Source: Micropterix aruncella (lineage: Eukaryota > Arthropoda > Insecta > Lepidoptera > Micropterigidae). Taken from it: a stretch of 64,000 nucleotides of DNA. A model generated the notes under the pieces. It was not told where the DNA came from and ran no database searches. It saw nothing but the letters and a program-made list of their open reading frames with translations. The stretch covers positions 13,968,587-14,032,586 of the forward strand of contig OX155964.1 of the NCBI GenBank assembly GCA_944548615.1, written 5' to 3'. The position numbers and the translations under genes were made by a program. Shown piece after piece: positions 1 to 10,860 of the stretch (the stretch's first letter is position 1; each line of letters begins with the position of its first letter).

Positions 1-2200
1 AAGTTTGATAGTATTATACATACATGCTGTATCTCTGCACTAAACTGACTGTCTTTAAGTATCATTATAGTAGCGCCACTGTGATGCTAATACTTTTGAA
101 CGCTTCGATGCCATTCATTATCGCAATGTTGTATCACCTTTAAAACCGTGATAGCAGTGTGCAACACCATTCCGATAGTGTGTAGTACTAGTACTGTAAT
201 ACCGTACCACCGTCCAAACCGTTTATTACCACTCTTCATTACAATCTTTCCAAGGGCAAGCAACCAGCCAAGTAAGAATACTACAACCAGTCAAGTAAGG
301 AAACGACAGAATCATCTTGGAATACTCTCAACAACGATACTAAACGATTTACGTTGTTGGCGTTAATCGACATTACGCTTTAAATAGAAGAGCTCGCTAT
401 CTATTACCGCACGACAAAACGAGGCTCATATAAGTATGAGTAAACTGACTGCCAGTCATGAGTTGTGTCTTGTAACGTGAGGACCTAACAGTAGCGTTCA
501 AACGTATTGGAAATGAGCATACTACATGATTATTTCTTGATCACTGTCAAACGACTCATACCTTGCAGTGACAACAATAATAATGGCGTTTTGACGTAAG
601 AATGTGTTGATATTTAGTTTAATGATATTAGTGCGATATCATATAGTAGAATTGTGTTATGTTTATTCAGAAAATTGACAGACTATACGTGTCTGTTGGA
701 CTTAATTGAGGCGAAACGTACACATTTAAGAATAATACAATTAGTTTGGCACTTTCCGTTTCACCATTGCGACTTCAGGATGGTTTTCTCTCAGTATACT
801 ACGGTAACAACTAATCCTAATTATGCCTACTTAGCAGGCAAACGGATAGTAGGATAACTAATAGACATATACAGTTTCTTTTAAACATGACTAGGGAAAC
901 TATGAAAAAATAAAAAGGAAATGGTCAAAATTGGCACAAGACAAAGCCAAAATGTAAAAAGCAATGCAGGAAGTATATAAATTGATAATACTGAAACTAA
1001 GGAAGAGGGAAAGACAAATGGGATCACCGATACAAGGAAATATCAAATAAAAGTCAACACAAAAAGATTTAGAAAATGCTAAATTTGTGAACGAAGGAAG
1101 TGAGAAAGACAATGAATACTATTTACTGCCGTTACATTCTTAGATTCTCACCTTTCTCTTTTCATATATCAGTTTAAAGTTGTCAGTACACTGGTATATT
1201 GGTCTATCCGTCTCTCCAGTACTTAAAGACAGGTACCCATAAAAACGTGCCCTCTTGTGTATTCAGCTTACCATCTCAGGAGCACTTCTGGTCGGGGTAT
1301 AGCAATTTATTTCCAATTCATATATTTTACTTTTTGTTAAGATATCATATCTTTGCCTTTTGCCAATTAAGTGTATGAACGGATAATGCAATTTTTTAAA
1401 ATTGGAAATACAGTGTTTGTAATTTCTCTCTGTCCATCTATTTACGCAATGTGATAAACCATTTGCCGCTCTTGTTTTCTTCTCTATATCTGAGCTTTGG
1501 AAACTAATATATTAATGTTTTCTCTTAATACTAATTTCGTAATATTGTCTTTTTTGTATTATTATTTTTATTCATCCACATATGATGTTATGTCTTACGT
1601 AATATTCTGATCTTTTATATGAAATATGTCTGGTCTTTATGAAATGTACTAAATATCAGTTAAATACGATCAATTAAATCGTGACATTTACCAAAAAGTC
1701 AACTGTTAGCAAACGTTTTGGGTGCATTCTCATAATTCATGCGATTAGTCTACTAACTCAATCATTTAACTGCGAAGATAAATCTGGATTGGGATGCATC
1801 TTCGGCTATTACAAACCGCCACGATTTTAAAGTTCAAGGCCTTTGAGAAGTAATTCTATCTTAAAAGACGCTAGTTTTGCTCTGAGCAGCCTCGCGCACT
1901 AGTATTGATAATCTTTAATAACTCTGAACAAGATTCATCTGAGCAAAATTCCTCACGCGGACAGTAGCGCCGTATCCTCAGCTATCTACTTAATCGGAAG
2001 GTCGTTCCTTAAGATATTATTACGTAAGCGAGATCACGATGAGTAAAAGTGTTTGGCCGAGATCGCTACTGGTTTTACGTAATAGATTGCTATTGTTAAT
2101 TGATTAATTATTGAACGCTTTATAGCGACGCAGCTAGCTGAGCGCCAGCTACATTTGAAATACAGCAAGATCAATGATATAGTAATAGATGTTGGATAAT
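1..2200. other. AT-rich stretch with nothing recognised
   Basis: Both strands carry only short ORFs (75 codons at most) without a recognisable family. No terminal inverted repeats, tandem arrays or RNA gene signals stand out. It may be old repeat debris or unique intergenic DNA. Confidence 0.5.
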
Positions 2201-2210
2201 CCGTAGAAAT

Positions 2211-2880
2211 TTGAATATCAATAAAATAATTCACAAAGTAACGGATGTTTATCTTGATCAAACATCTGCAAGAGAGTGCCGCAACCTACAGCATACGAGA
2301 TACGTTTATCATACCGATATATTTCAACTAGCTAGAGGAGTACGACAAGGAGATACGATCTCTCCAAGGTTGTTTACTGTGGCCTTAGAAAACGTTTTCA
2401 GACATTGAAACTGGGATGTAAAAGGTATTAACATCGACTTAGAGAGATTGTCAAATCTTAGAGTCGCCGACGACTAGGTTCTGCTCTCCGGTAACATTGT
2501 AGACGTGATGTCCATGATTATAGAACTAAAGAATGGTTTCCGAAAATTGGATTGATGACGAACATCTTAAAGGTGAATATCATTACCAACCATCAAATGG
2601 AGTAGTAACATTTATTACCTGTCGAAGTCGTAAGCCACAAAGTCATGCTGGGTGGAGTAACCAAACGACGGAGATCGTGAGGCGGATTACCCAAACCTGG
2701 ACAGCTTCTGGCGCCAATTAAAACGTAATGCAGGCAGAATTCCCAATAAAACTGAGGTCCAAAAGATTCGAGCAACGTCTTTTGCCTGTCTTTACTTACC
2801 GATCGGAAACCATGACCTTACTTAACAGATAGCTGAGAACGTTAGAGTTAAGAAAAGAACACTAAAATGAATCTTAGCCA
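2211..2880 (+). pseudogene. RTE-type LINE reverse transcriptase fossil
   Basis: This is a decayed piece of the reverse transcriptase of an RTE-like non-LTR retrotransposon. The open part from 2211 contains the fingers/palm motif GVRQGDTISPRLFT, followed by a run resembling ALENVFR. After a stop, the same frame reads NWDVKGINIDLERLSNLR and then VADD at 2463-2474. VADD stands where the catalytic FADD/YADD box belongs, and it is followed at once by a TAG stop and VLLS. Further on, RRITQTW and a block resembling the thumb/C-terminal region (ending near a match to LRVTQRAMERR-type sequence) appear with stops and frame changes up to about 2880. The endonuclease domain and the 5' part are missing. 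The motif order and spacing are typical of insect RTE elements. The copy is dead: it has several stops and the first residue of the active-site box is changed. Confidence 0.85.
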
Positions 2881-3024
2881 CGCCTTCGAACCTTAACCAC
2901 GCCCACGGCCTCTTATCTACTATTGTTTTTCGTCTACGCGAGCAAGAAATGACACGATACGTTTTTGGGGATGTTGTTAGCCGATATATTTGCATACATT
3001 ACTATAGTTAATGTTCTCTTCATT

Positions 3025-3721
3025 GATAGCGAATGGTTTCGTGCAGCTTGGGCCATAAGATCCATTTTGTTCTCGGATCGTCCAACTTACGATTCAGCTC
3101 CTATTCAAAAGCCTCCTTGTCTGGAAGGCTACCAGGCCTCACGGCTGGTGGATCGGTTTCTCCTAGTGGGATTGCTTCCCGGCGCTTCTAGACGGTTTGT
3201 GCACCGTTCGGCGAGGCCAATCGGTTGTGCACTCTGACTAATTGCTGAAGGAGTCTGAAGACTATGGAAATATATTTTGTCCTAAGCAGCGGGGGTGGAT
3301 GTTGACCTGTCGTCAACCACTCTTGGAACGACCATTAAGCGACCTAATCCTGAATTCGGAGCCGAGTTAAAGTTGACTTTGGTCAGGTTGACCAAAGTTG
3401 ACATTCAAACTGAATCACCGCTGAACATACGGCATGTGGAGGTCGCGCAAGTGACTTCGGACCCGTGACCAGTGGGCTGTTGGAGGTATCTTGATAGTTA
3501 ATTCCATTTGGAGATAATTTTCCAAAACTGGTAGGATAGCTTCCTTTTCCGGTGCTTCGCCGTAAGACTTTGGCCTCTGACGGGCATGTTGGCATAGCTC
3601 GACAGTAGATTTATATTGTCCCTAAGTCTTCTACGCTCATCCCACGGCTGAAAGAACGACCACATATCGTTATTCCAGCCTGGGGCGACGGGTTCGCCCG
3701 TTGTGGTCAACACCGCTCCAC
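3025..3721 (+). mobile_element. Family A retroposon, copy 1 (697 bp)
   Basis: Full-length copy of an interspersed element also present at 20.1, 25.3, 34.9, 36.8 and 43.6 kb. It starts near GCGAATGGTTTCGTGCAGC and ends in an ACGGG-TTCG-CCCGT hairpin followed by GTTGTGGTCAAC. It is flanked by a 13-bp duplication with one mismatch (TGTTCTCTTCATT at 3012-3024, TGTTCTCTACATT at 3722-3734). It has no poly-A tail and no ORF that recurs among copies. An internal 8-bp stem with a GCAA loop sits at 3440-3457. The target-site duplications and fixed ends point to retroposition, and I infer a SINE-like or structured-RNA element. No known family name is claimed. Confidence 0.75.
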
Positions 3722-3764
3722 TGTTCTCTACATTACGCCCAACATACGTTACACAAGTTTAAAA

Positions 3765-4030
3765 GAGATGCACATAGTCGCACTACAAAGACTTCGTAAA
3801 GATATGAGAAACTGTATTTTCCCCTTCCTTCTCCTTTCTCTCCCTATGTAAGAATGTAGGACAGAATGTCGTCGAAAAATAACAATAACTTAAGTGCTTT
3901 AAACTAATTAATTATGAATTAACATACAAATGAATTATGCATTGGACCCTTCCGTGTGAAAATCAAATCCTCCTGGTATAACTTTTATATCATGTACGTT
4001 AAAATCGACTTTTAAACGCCGAAAAATACC
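3765..4030. repeat. Low-copy repeat C, copy 1
   Basis: This block aligns over most of its length with 10430-10860. Shared runs include the segment near TAATTATGAATTA, a GTGTGAAAATCAAATC-like segment and TCATGTACGT. It lacks the 12-bp minisatellite found in the other copy. No coding capacity or clear ends are visible, so the element class is unknown. Confidence 0.6.
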
Positions 4031-4439
4031 ATTACCCTATCAATTTTATAATTGGATGTCCGTCTTCGCCTTCGTCGATATGTCGTCAATCATACCGATT
4101 AAATCGTTAGTTTAGACGACTAGATACACGCACCTGCGTAAATTTTTAATTTCAAAAACTGGCGAACAAGTTGTTTAAAAATTTAACGAATTGTTGTGTA
4201 GGGTAAGGTTTAGATGATGTCGCGTGGGTTGAAGTTAGTTGTTGCGTGATATGTCCCGACATGCCATGCTACGGTGACGTCATAGTTATTTTTAGGTTAA
4301 AAATGCAAAATAACGTGGCAGTCACGTGGGTGTAAATTGACTAGAAAACGTCGTGGTATAGACTGATTAATGTTGAATGTGTCCTTTTGGTTTGTGAATT
4401 TAACAACGAGATTTTTAATGAAAATAGTAAAAGTGAAAT
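4031..4439. other. Nothing recognised
   Basis: AT-rich sequence without an ORF, inverted repeat or match to another part of the window that I could see. Confidence 0.4.
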
Positions 4440-4740
4440 ACAATTGAAGGGTTACAAGGAAAAACGACCAATGTCAATTTTTCATGTTTTTGGTGATATC
4501 ATTTTAAAAATTTACTAACTTAAAAAATGACATTTTATCAAGAGTCTGAGTGAGAAATAAAATATATTTGGTCTGTACACCAAATACATTTGAGTCTCCA
4601 AAAAAATACATTTTACTTAAATTACACCAGCGAGAAACAAGAAACAAAGCGAAACTACGATATAAGTATAATATAATAATATTATTATTTGACTTTCTGA
4701 AAACAAAAACATTTTACTCAAATTATACCTCAGAGAAAAA
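4440..4740. repeat. Low-copy repeat I, copy 1
   Basis: Shares a run of blocks with 45490-45715: GAAGGGTT near the start, then ATTTTAAAAATTTACTAACTT, ATGACATTTT and TACATTTTACTTAAATT. The last part is itself duplicated here (around 4605-4655 and 4698-4745, both containing ACATTTTACT and AAATTA), which the other copy does not show. No coding potential. Confidence 0.5.
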
Positions 4741-4845
4741 GCGAAGACGTGGAAAAGTTTTTGGCCTTGGTCAGTATTTCTTATCACATTTCTTCCTCAG
4801 CGTTAACCGGAGTGTCATCGAGGTACCCCACCCCACCTATGGACC

Positions 4846-4908
4846 TGACGGTAAAGAATGATCAAATTCCACTGTCACCGCGTAGCCCTTGATCGTTCTT
4901 TACCGTCA
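4846..4908. repeat. Inverted repeat, 20-bp arms
   Basis: The left arm TGACGGTAAAGAATGATCAA (4846-4865) is the reverse complement of 4889-4908 with one mismatch. The loop is 23 bases. It could be the closed end of a fold-back element or a simple hairpin. No flanking duplication was found. Confidence 0.75.
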
Positions 4909-5049
4909 CACGTTTTCTTCTACCTTTTTTTAAGTGCAGACTGTCTTTCGAAATCGATTCGATCGAAATCTGTCTTTCGAAAATCGATTCATGCTTCCAT
5001 TCGTTTGGAAGCAAACTGCGTCGCTCAAGGCAGTTTAGTAACAAAACCC

Positions 5050-5190
5050 AAACGGGATCATTCGTCGGCCGAGAGAGGGTGCTAAACAACTTTATTTAAT
5101 AAATTAATATTCAGATAAAATGAGTCCTTGGCTACTTGCCAGGAAGATTTTGGGGTGACAAACTGATTATTTTTTTAATGCTATCTGGAA
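5050..5190. repeat. Low-copy repeat D, copy 1
   Basis: Matches 9040-9170 from CCGAGAGAGGG through TTTATATTCAGATRAAAT-like sequence, CAGTCCTTGG, CTTGC and GGGTGACA. Class unknown. Confidence 0.55.
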
Positions 5191-5655
5191 ATCGAAATTG
5201 TTTAGTCGTCTGGTGCATATTTCAACGTGACTTAAGACGTAACTTGCCATTGTTTAATCCCCCTTTTTAGATAATATTGATGGTATTACACATAACCCTT
5301 CTTGAGTTTATCACTATAAAACAGGCAGACAGACGAACAAACGCTTTTTGAGGATTTCTTGTATAATTGTTAAGATTTGACTGAAGATTTAGAACCCTGC
5401 TCAGTTAGAAGTGATGCAGAATAATATGTTTTAATTAATTGTTTAAAAGATTTCGTTTAAAAAAAATTGTAAGATATCCAACTGTTGATCCAGAGGTCAG
5501 CATGATACGTCACCTCGATTTCTTATCACCGTATGTTAATGATGCATTAAACAAAGTTTATGTGATGTTACGCTGTTTTATTTTTTATTAATTATTTCAT
5601 AAATATTCGTATAACCACAAGACTTTACTGACTCGTCTCAAAGTTAATAATTTTA
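5191..5655. other. Nothing recognised
   Basis: AT-rich, no ORF of note, no clear repeat. Confidence 0.4.
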
Positions 5656-5659
5656 ATAA

Positions 5660-6075
5660 CAAATAAATATATTAAAAAGGATAAAAAACACCACTGCCGT
5701 TACAGAAAGTAAACTATTATATATATAATAATTTTTATTACGTTTTTTTTTAATCAAATATTTGTAGTTTATGTATTTATAGATACATAAATATTTCCGG
5801 AATGTACTCAATCAGACCTTTCATTTGACACTAAATATGATATATTTATGTTAATTTATTGACATTTGAATATTTAGACAAATGCTTACTTGATATTTGG
5901 ACAATTTAAACCATATGATACTCTGGATGACATAACGATTCTAACAATAGCACATCTAAATCGGTTCAAGCGTTTATAAATTATGGTGGTATAACGAAAC
6001 GGAAAACATACATAGATAAACCCTGAACACATTACACTCCTTTTTCGTTGGGCAGTCCTGTAAAAATATGACTCT
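5660..6075 (+). mobile_element. Family B repeat, copy 1 (RTE-like 3' end)
   Basis: Recurs at 22.5, 29.0, 29.5 and 43.8 kb. It opens around AAAAAACACCACTGCCGTTA and runs through TTTCCGGAATGTACTCAATC. It ends with AAATCGGTTCAAGCGTTTAT, GAAACGGAAAACATACATAG and CTGAACACATTACACTCC. The AATCGGTTCAAGCG motif resembles 3' ends of RTE-type LINEs and their SINEs (family knowledge). Assignment to that clade is inference. No ORF is kept between copies. Confidence 0.65.
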
Positions 6076-6300
6076 TTCTTGAAAAAAATAAGTATTTGTA
6101 CAAAAGCAAGCTTATCACGTTGTGGCAATCTATTAATAAGCAGTTGAACCACTGAATCGTTTAACTATTGAACGCATTACAATGTGACGTCAGCAATTGA
6201 AAAACCGCAATTATTTCACAGAAAAGAGGCAATTGAGTCCATCTAAGACATACATAGATCATTTTATAATGGTTCGAAATAAAGTTTATTTATAAAGATT

Positions 6301-6532
6301 TACTAGTATTTTTTCCAAAAGCGGGAATTCAGCAAACATTGGAAATATGGATGGAATTGGGTGTAAGCCCTCTACACTAGCAATTTTGAGCCTAATTATC
6401 TCAGTCATGATTAACAACTGTTGTTAACCATGACTCAGATAATTGAGCTACAACTGCTCGTGTAGAAAGGGCTTACGTCCAATTTCATGCATATTTTCAA
6501 TGTTTGCTGAATTCCAGCATTTTGGATAAAGT
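6301..6532. mobile_element. Fold-back MITE, about 230 bp
   Basis: Almost the whole block is one imperfect palindrome centred near 6419. GGAATTCAGCAAACATTGGA on the left pairs with TTCAATGTTTGCTGAATTCC on the right. GTAAGCCCTCTACAC pairs with GTGTAGAAAGGGCTTAC, and the centre is GTTAACCATGACTCA against its complement. Arms of about 115 bp with almost no loop fit a non-autonomous DNA transposon. I could not define a target-site duplication with confidence. Confidence 0.8.
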
Positions 6533-7100
6533 AATCGTAAAAAGTAGTAAAACCAAAAATAGTAAAAGTAAAAACTAATAAATTTATTTATCGCAATGTC
6601 TCTCGTTCTGAATCACGAGAATGCACGTAAAGGGAAATAGCGAGCTTTAAAAGTGCTGCGACTTAAAATTGCAGCGACTAGGGGCCCCTTAATAAATGCG
6701 GAGGACCTCTCAGTGGCGAACTCCCTCACTTTTGCTTTCACTAACATTCTCTAACCGCTTTTCATCTCCTTATCAGTTGGTCTTAAGCGTGCCGTTTAAG
6801 GTCATCGACCCACCACACAAACACGGCGTACAACTAACTTCCTTTTATATTTAAAATTCTTTTTTTTATATTCTAGCTTAAGTTTTGTTCTAGCATAAGC
6901 ATCAAATACCTAGTTTTGTATACCATGTAAATCTATAGACATTTATGTAAATCATCAATAAGCATCGTTATTTGAGACGTTATTTTTTCTATCGACAATT
7001 TGATTGATTAATTTTTATATTTGTTAAAAAAGTATTTTAAGTAAATTAGTTTTTTCTTTAACCCTTGGAGTAAATGGGTATTTTCATGGATGCATCTGTC
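6533..7100. other. Nothing recognised
   Basis: Includes a slightly GC-richer patch (about 6640-6840) without a readable ORF or repeat match. Confidence 0.4.
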
Positions 7101-7109
7101 TCTTTTGCA

Positions 7110-7210
7110 GGATTTTCGGCGACATCGACCTTAAAGTACTATAACTACGAAACTACTACACCAATCATAAAAAGAACAACTGCACAATGATTGCATTGAA
7201 ATTTTGAATA
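7110..7210 (+). repeat. Weak repeat J, copy 1
   Basis: A CGACCTTAAAGTACTATAAC...AAAGAACAACTG...TGATTGCATTGAA order of blocks is shared with 26140-26230. This layout resembles RTE-type LINE 3' ends, but the match is short and uncertain. Confidence 0.3.
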
Positions 7211-7290
7211 TAGAATATTGAAATATGATTTTGTAAAACAATTAGATAATTATGAATAAATATGAGAACGTCAAAGAAGTGAAAAAAATG

Positions 7291-7370
7291 CGGAACCAGA
7301 TCTGGTCGTATCATACCCAACGGATAATTGTTTCAGAACCAGATTTGGTCGTATCATACTCAACGGGTAA
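7291..7370. repeat. Two-copy tandem duplication, period about 43 bp
   Basis: GGAACCAGATCTGGTCGTAT...CAACGGATAA is followed by AGAACCAGATTTGGTCGTAT...CAACGGGTAA. The two copies differ at a few sites. Confidence 0.7.
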
Positions 7371-8090
7371 AAGTCATGTTAAATTATTGCCTTGTTATTG
7401 CAGATTTCAAAAACATATATTGTATAGAAGTATTACTTATACTTTTTAATTTCAAATTTTGTCGGAGCGGTAACAAAAAATAAACACCTCCGTCACAAAA
7501 ATGTTTCAATTTATTAATTGTCATGCGAAATCAGATCTTCAGTTTTTTAATACTTTTATTAACTAGAATACAATCACTATTTTTTGTCTAGCTCGATATG
7601 ACGGAATTCTTATTATATTTAATAAATATTAAAATATATTCAGTACCACTCACTCACATTTTTGTTTGTTAAGACAAAAATCTTTGGAATATTATGCAAG
7701 TCTCGGGCGACTGACTTGACTCGTCAGAGTGTGAAGACGCAAGGCGTAGGTCCAAAGGGGAGAGGGAACATTGCTGTTGCCTACAGACCAAGGCTAAAAT
7801 GGCGAACGCGCGTTATATGTTTCATAAAATGAGTGACAGAGGTGAGCAACAAAAATCATATACATCAAGAGACAGCTAATAAAATATTTTTAATTTGATA
7901 ATATAAATACTTATTTTTATTTTCTTTTATCTATAATAACATTATGTTTTTGTATTAAAAGGTGAAATGATGTTATTTAATAATGAGATTTTATAAACTT
8001 AGCAAATAAGTAAGTTTACTTAGCAAATACGAAATGTTACGCATAATTATCATAAATGCACTACCATATTTCGGACATTAAATATATTTC
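7371..8090. other. Nothing recognised
   Basis: AT-rich sequence with only small direct repeats. Confidence 0.4.
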
Positions 8091-8164
8091 TATTTCTATT
8101 GTCGATTCGAATAGTCGATTCGAAGACATCGACATTTTTTACTTGAATCAACCTAAATTCAGCG

Positions 8165-8467
8165 AGGCTGTCCTTAGCTCACTAGGCGTCTAGGAAGTGA
8201 TTACATAGTGTGAGTTACAAAGAGTATAATTTGAATACCTATATCATACATACCCTACATATATCCCATCCCTCTCCTTTCCTATCCTTGCAATAGTTCA
8301 ATTGTAATTTAATTTAATTTAATTTAGTGCAATGCAACTTTTGATTTACGGTATAAGAAAATAATGTAGGAAACAATTAATCGGCCAGCGAAACACTGTA
8401 TTAGAATAATTAGTAATAATTAATGAAGCGCTGTATGTTTCCCGAAAATAAAATAAATAAATAAATA
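8165..8467 (+). mobile_element. LINE 3' end with (AAAT)n tail
   Basis: A block with moderate GC content ends in GAAAATAAAATAAATAAATA, a simple AAAT-type tail typical of truncated LINE insertions. An internal (TTTAA)n patch lies at 8311-8329. The element carries no ORF here, so it would be a 3'-UTR fragment. The clade cannot be told. Confidence 0.5.
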
Positions 8468-8470
8468 AAA

Positions 8471-9000
8471 TAAATTGCCAGGTATTGGCGTAGAATGTGT
8501 TCTGGAATGTTGCATGTTTTTTTTATTAAAATAAAATTAAAAACCTTCTACTAGATAAGTGTGCGTCGCTTCTCTAAAGATTTAAAAATGTTATCTCTTA
8601 TCGCGTTCTGTAATTAGCACTACCACCGATCCAAGAAGAGTATACCTACAGTATTTTTCTTTAGTATGAAAGATATAACTCGGAGAAGTTTCTTGCGGAA
8701 CTGCTACTGAGTCGCACCGCAAATTGCGTAAAAGCCTCCACCAGTGAGTGGAAGCGTCGATGGGAAAAACCACAGCCCAGAGTAAGCATTGCTAAAAACG
8801 TGTAGACGGAACCACTCGTCATACAAGTGCCTCCTGAATGTAAACGACAACTTTAATAATAATAATAAATATACTAAATAAACTCCTTATTTACACTTAC
8901 AAATTAAAATACAACGCGAGTTTATTGCCACATAGCAAAGTCTTGCAACTAACCTAATCACATTGCAGTGATACATACATGCGCGCGTTGTGAAATAAAG
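8471..9000. other. Nothing recognised
   Basis: No coding or repeat signal that I can support. Confidence 0.4.
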
Positions 9001-9039
9001 AACCGCACCGCCCGAGGTGTCGCAGTGGAACCCACCAGG

Positions 9040-9170
9040 TTTGTCCGCCGTCCGAGAGAGGGCGCGCATCGGCTTTATTTATGAAATTTATATTCAGATG
9101 AAATCAGTCCTTGGCGACTTGCTGGGATAGTCTTCGGGTGACACAACCGATTTTTTGGTTTTGCCATAAA
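9040..9170. repeat. Low-copy repeat D, copy 2
   Basis: Counterpart of 5050-5190, beginning at the CCGAGAGAGGGCG block and ending near GGGTGACACAACCGATTTTT. Confidence 0.55.
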
Positions 9171-9527
9171 ATGAAAACTTACCTTTGCCTTGTGTCACGC
9201 CAAAAACGATTTTTATTAAAAAAAATTATAATAAAATTAAAATAAATGCGAAATCTTTCCTATCTTCTATTTTCTTTAAAGTTGGGAGTAATGCAATGAA
9301 TGACAGAAGCGCTCGCACCCTAGTTGCGGGCGGCGGCAGCGGAAACCCAATTAAATCCTATCTCGTCGTCTCTCATCGCCTTGCGAGATCGTTTTCCTGA
9401 AGACGTCAGAGGCCTATTGCTGATGTTATATGAAAAAATGCTTTAAGGAAGCGTCTCTTTCTAAGGCTGCCGCTGACTTATGGTCATGGTTAACCCCGGA
9501 AAGATGCACATGATCTGTTTGTTGTAC

Positions 9528-9744
9528 GAACTGTTGGGGACTGAGCTAAATCTAAACGGTGACTGAGGTGCGGGGACCGGCATTCGTAAAACGAGCGTTC
9601 TTTCGTTAGCGTACGTACCTATACATATTACTACCGAGTAGCACCGGGCTAGTGATGTCACAGCACTAATGTCTGTGGTGAGGAGACCGAACGCCGGTCC
9701 CCGCACCTCAGCCACTGCTTACATTTAGCTCGGTCCCCAACTGT
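9528..9744. mobile_element. MITE with about 55-bp terminal inverted repeats
   Basis: CTGTTGGGGACTGAGCTAAA at 9531 onward and the complement of GCTCGGTCCCCAACTG (9728-9743) are the outer ends. GACTGAGGTGCGGGGACCGG on the left matches the complement of CCGGTCCCCGCACCTCAGCC on the right. The element is about 215 bp with no ORF. GTAC occurs outside both ends, but that is too short to call a target duplication. Confidence 0.8.
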
Positions 9745-9803
9745 ACATACTTTGGATTAAAGGGAACTGCTAATTTGTCGGTTAGTTCTATTAGACATGA
9801 ATA

Positions 9804-10270
9804 CACTGAGAAAAATATTGGATAGATTCTTACATTACTATTTTGTTATTACTGTTATATACAGAATAACGATGTTTCAATCCTAATTTTGTTGAATTAC
9901 AAAAAAAAATGTTGAAACTCCATTACTCTACTATATGACATTTTAATGTATCATATTAACATTTTCCGTACGATTCATACGGAAATAACAGTATACTGTA
10001 GATTTAACATGATTCACGTATCTGACTATAACCGTACGTATACTACTACATGCTGTCACGTTAAAAGCGAGATCTAAAGGTCGCGACGATATGAAATAAC
10101 ATTATAATTTAACATTACGGCACGGTAAGTACCGTCACGCCAACACCGTTACGCGTCATGTTAATTCATACGTATGTACCACAGTCCGACTTATACACGT
10201 AATCCTTGTTGAAATACGCGTATTTCCGTGTATTACATAGTTAAAATTTTAGAGGTTAAAATTTTCAGTG
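9804..10270. mobile_element. TA-flanked MITE, about 467 bp
   Basis: Starts CACTGAGAAAAATATT after a TA dinucleotide (9802-9803). It ends AAAATTTTCAGTG before another TA (10271-10272). Short terminal inverted repeats and TA duplication match Tc1/mariner-type non-autonomous elements (family knowledge). There is no transposase ORF inside. The inverted repeat is short, so the call is moderate. Confidence 0.5.
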
Positions 10271-10353
10271 TAAGCAGTGTAAGCAATGTTAAATTTAAAG
10301 TAAAATAATGTAATAAAGTCGGAGACATAGCCAGCCGATAATTTCTGTAACTG

Positions 10354-10388
10354 TTTGCATGCAAATTTTAAACGACTTTGCAAAGTCG
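10354..10388. repeat. Two adjacent perfect palindromes
   Basis: TTTGCATGCAAA (10354-10365) and CGACTTTGCAAAGTCG (10373-10388) are both perfectly self-complementary and only 7 bases apart. Confidence 0.85.
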
Positions 10389-10429
10389 GCAACGCTCCTA
10401 TAGTTACTGCTCTTTTCGCGCCGCACCAA

Positions 10430-10860
10430 TTACTCTACATATATTTAAGAAAGAGACGGACATCGTCGCTGCATAATAATGTCACAACGAAATAAGAAAC
10501 TATATTTTTTCTCAATATTTCTCTTTTCTATACTTATGGAATAATGGTAAGACTGGATATCGTGAAAAATACCAAGAAATAAGTGCCTATATATTGTGAA
10601 CTATATAAGTGCCTATATAAGTGCCTATATAAGTGCCTATATAAGTGCCTATATAAGTGCCTATATAAGTGAACTATATAAGTGAACGAAATAAGTGCCT
10701 ATATATTGTAAAGAAATAAGTGAACTAATTACTTATGAATTACCATACTAATGACTTATACGTGGGACGCTACCTTGTGAAAAACCAATCTTTCTGGTAT
10801 GACTTTTGTCTAAATTCATGTACGTAAAAAATGAGATTCAGGTGTCGAAAGAAAACACTC
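10430..10860. repeat. Low-copy repeat C, copy 2, with internal minisatellite
   Basis: Matches 3765-4030, but carries an extra array in the middle. Shared parts lie before 10560 and after 10715 (TTATGAATTACCATACTAAT, GTGAAAAACCAATC, TCATGTACGTA). Confidence 0.6.
10601..10688. repeat. 12-bp minisatellite (ATAAGTGCCTAT)n
   Basis: Five to six near-perfect copies of the 12-bp unit, with two variant units (ATAAGTGAACTAT) at the edges. It sits inside repeat C copy 2 and is absent from copy 1, so it expanded after the element inserted. Confidence 0.9.

Noticed and set aside
9528..9744. A rho-independent terminator-like hairpin
   Set aside because: Arms of about 55 bp with a large loop in a eukaryotic repeat context fit a MITE.
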